From: a virus
Reading direction: 5' to 3' (one strand)
IMG/VR virus record: IMGVR_UViG_3300046007_006301
Span: 1 to 28,642 of that record
DNA: 28,642 nucleotides
Below the pieces are notes generated by a model, which did not search any database, was not told where the DNA came from, and saw only the letters and a list, made by a program, of their open reading frames with translations. Made by a program: the position numbers and the translations under genes. This document shows positions 28,529-28,642 of the stretch, piece by piece (position 1 is the first letter of the stretch; every line of letters begins with the position of its first letter).

Positions 28529-28642
28529 TATTTTTTTATCAAATAACCTTCTTTATTGATAATACCCAATGAGTTCAAATGTGATCCTCTCCATAATTCA
28601 ATTTTTATTTCTGGATATTCATTCAAAAACATTTCAAATTTT
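28528..28642 (-). CDS. Partial CDS, C-terminal 37 residues, unknown
   Basis: An open frame enters from the right edge and ends with TAG at 28530-28528. The visible end reads FLNEYPEIKIELWRGSHLNS followed by LGIINKEGYLIKK. The frame looks genuine because the stop codon fits exactly onto the first base of the tRNA-like element, as another gene does at 27163. No function can be assigned from this fragment. Confidence 0.6.
   Translation of the reverse strand, partial: KFEMFLNEYPEIKIELWRGSHLNSLGIINKEGYLIKK

Noticed and set aside
1-28642. CRISPR arrays, insertion sequences, integrase or attachment sites
   Set aside because: No spaced direct repeats, transposase, recombinase or terminal inverted repeats were seen. 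The only mobile gene recognised is the GIY-YIG endonuclease.

Overview
This window looks like part of the genome of a T4-like marine myovirus of an AT-rich host, a SAR11-type or related alphaproteobacterium being the best guess. The evidence is the gene set: a T4 gp61-type primase, class Ia ribonucleotide reductase with a small thioredoxin, ThyX, MazG-like hydrolases, PstS, a 2OG-Fe(II) oxygenase, a fatty-acid desaturase, a long block of virion-type proteins, a GIY-YIG homing endonuclease and a tRNA cluster. Every supported gene and RNA lies on the minus strand and the genes are packed with ATGA or TAATG overlaps, so it reads from high to low coordinates. The host is inferred, not shown.

Region by region, in transcription order. 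(1) 28642-26342 is the RNA block: the end of an unknown CDS; a degenerate Tyr-type tRNA-like element; about 620 nt of dense, GC-rich, non-coding structured RNA that ends in a symmetrical double tRNA-like module; a BPL_N-type glutamine amidotransferase; tRNA-Phe; a GGQ release-factor-like protein; and tRNAs Pro, Leu(UAG), Gly and Val. (2) 26328-24189 holds a 2OG oxygenase, a small basic protein, pstS behind a Pho-box-like direct repeat, a 33-aa membrane peptide and a small acidic protein, closed by a hairpin terminator. (3) 24168-22730 is a compact unit. It starts at a perfect-consensus sigma70 promoter that overlaps the preceding terminator, encodes a MazG-like protein, tRNA-Leu(UAA), a YkuK-like RNase H fold protein, an RNA polymerase omega-like protein and a winged-helix protein, and ends at a C(UUCG)G terminator.

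(4) 22673-8279 is the virion/late block: a PD-(D/E)XK-like protein, a protein with ligase-like KxDG/EGxVVK motifs, an HExxH peptidase-like protein, several fibre or structural proteins, a nucleotidylyltransferase fusion, a Dps-like ferritin, a Cys-rich protein, a large modular protein followed by the homing endonuclease, and small conserved phage proteins. Four gaps in this block carry the same octamer AATAAATA 23-35 nt before a start codon; it is close to the T4 late promoter TATAAATA. (5) 8276-1 starts at a good sigma70 promoter (TTGATT-17-TATAAT) and runs primase, unknown, thyX, mazG-like, a spanin pair, a lipoprotein, nrdA, a coiled-coil protein, thioredoxin, nrdB, desaturase and a truncated possible glycosyltransferase. 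Most of these supply nucleotides for replication; the spanins act in lysis.

The most unusual item is the structured RNA at 27823-28439 with its flanking tRNA-like elements. Its setting (phage, beside tRNAs, large, ornate) recalls the GOLLD and ROOL RNA classes, but I could not test membership. The terminal module resembles two anticodon-less tRNAs that have swapped acceptor strands, and I do not recognise it.
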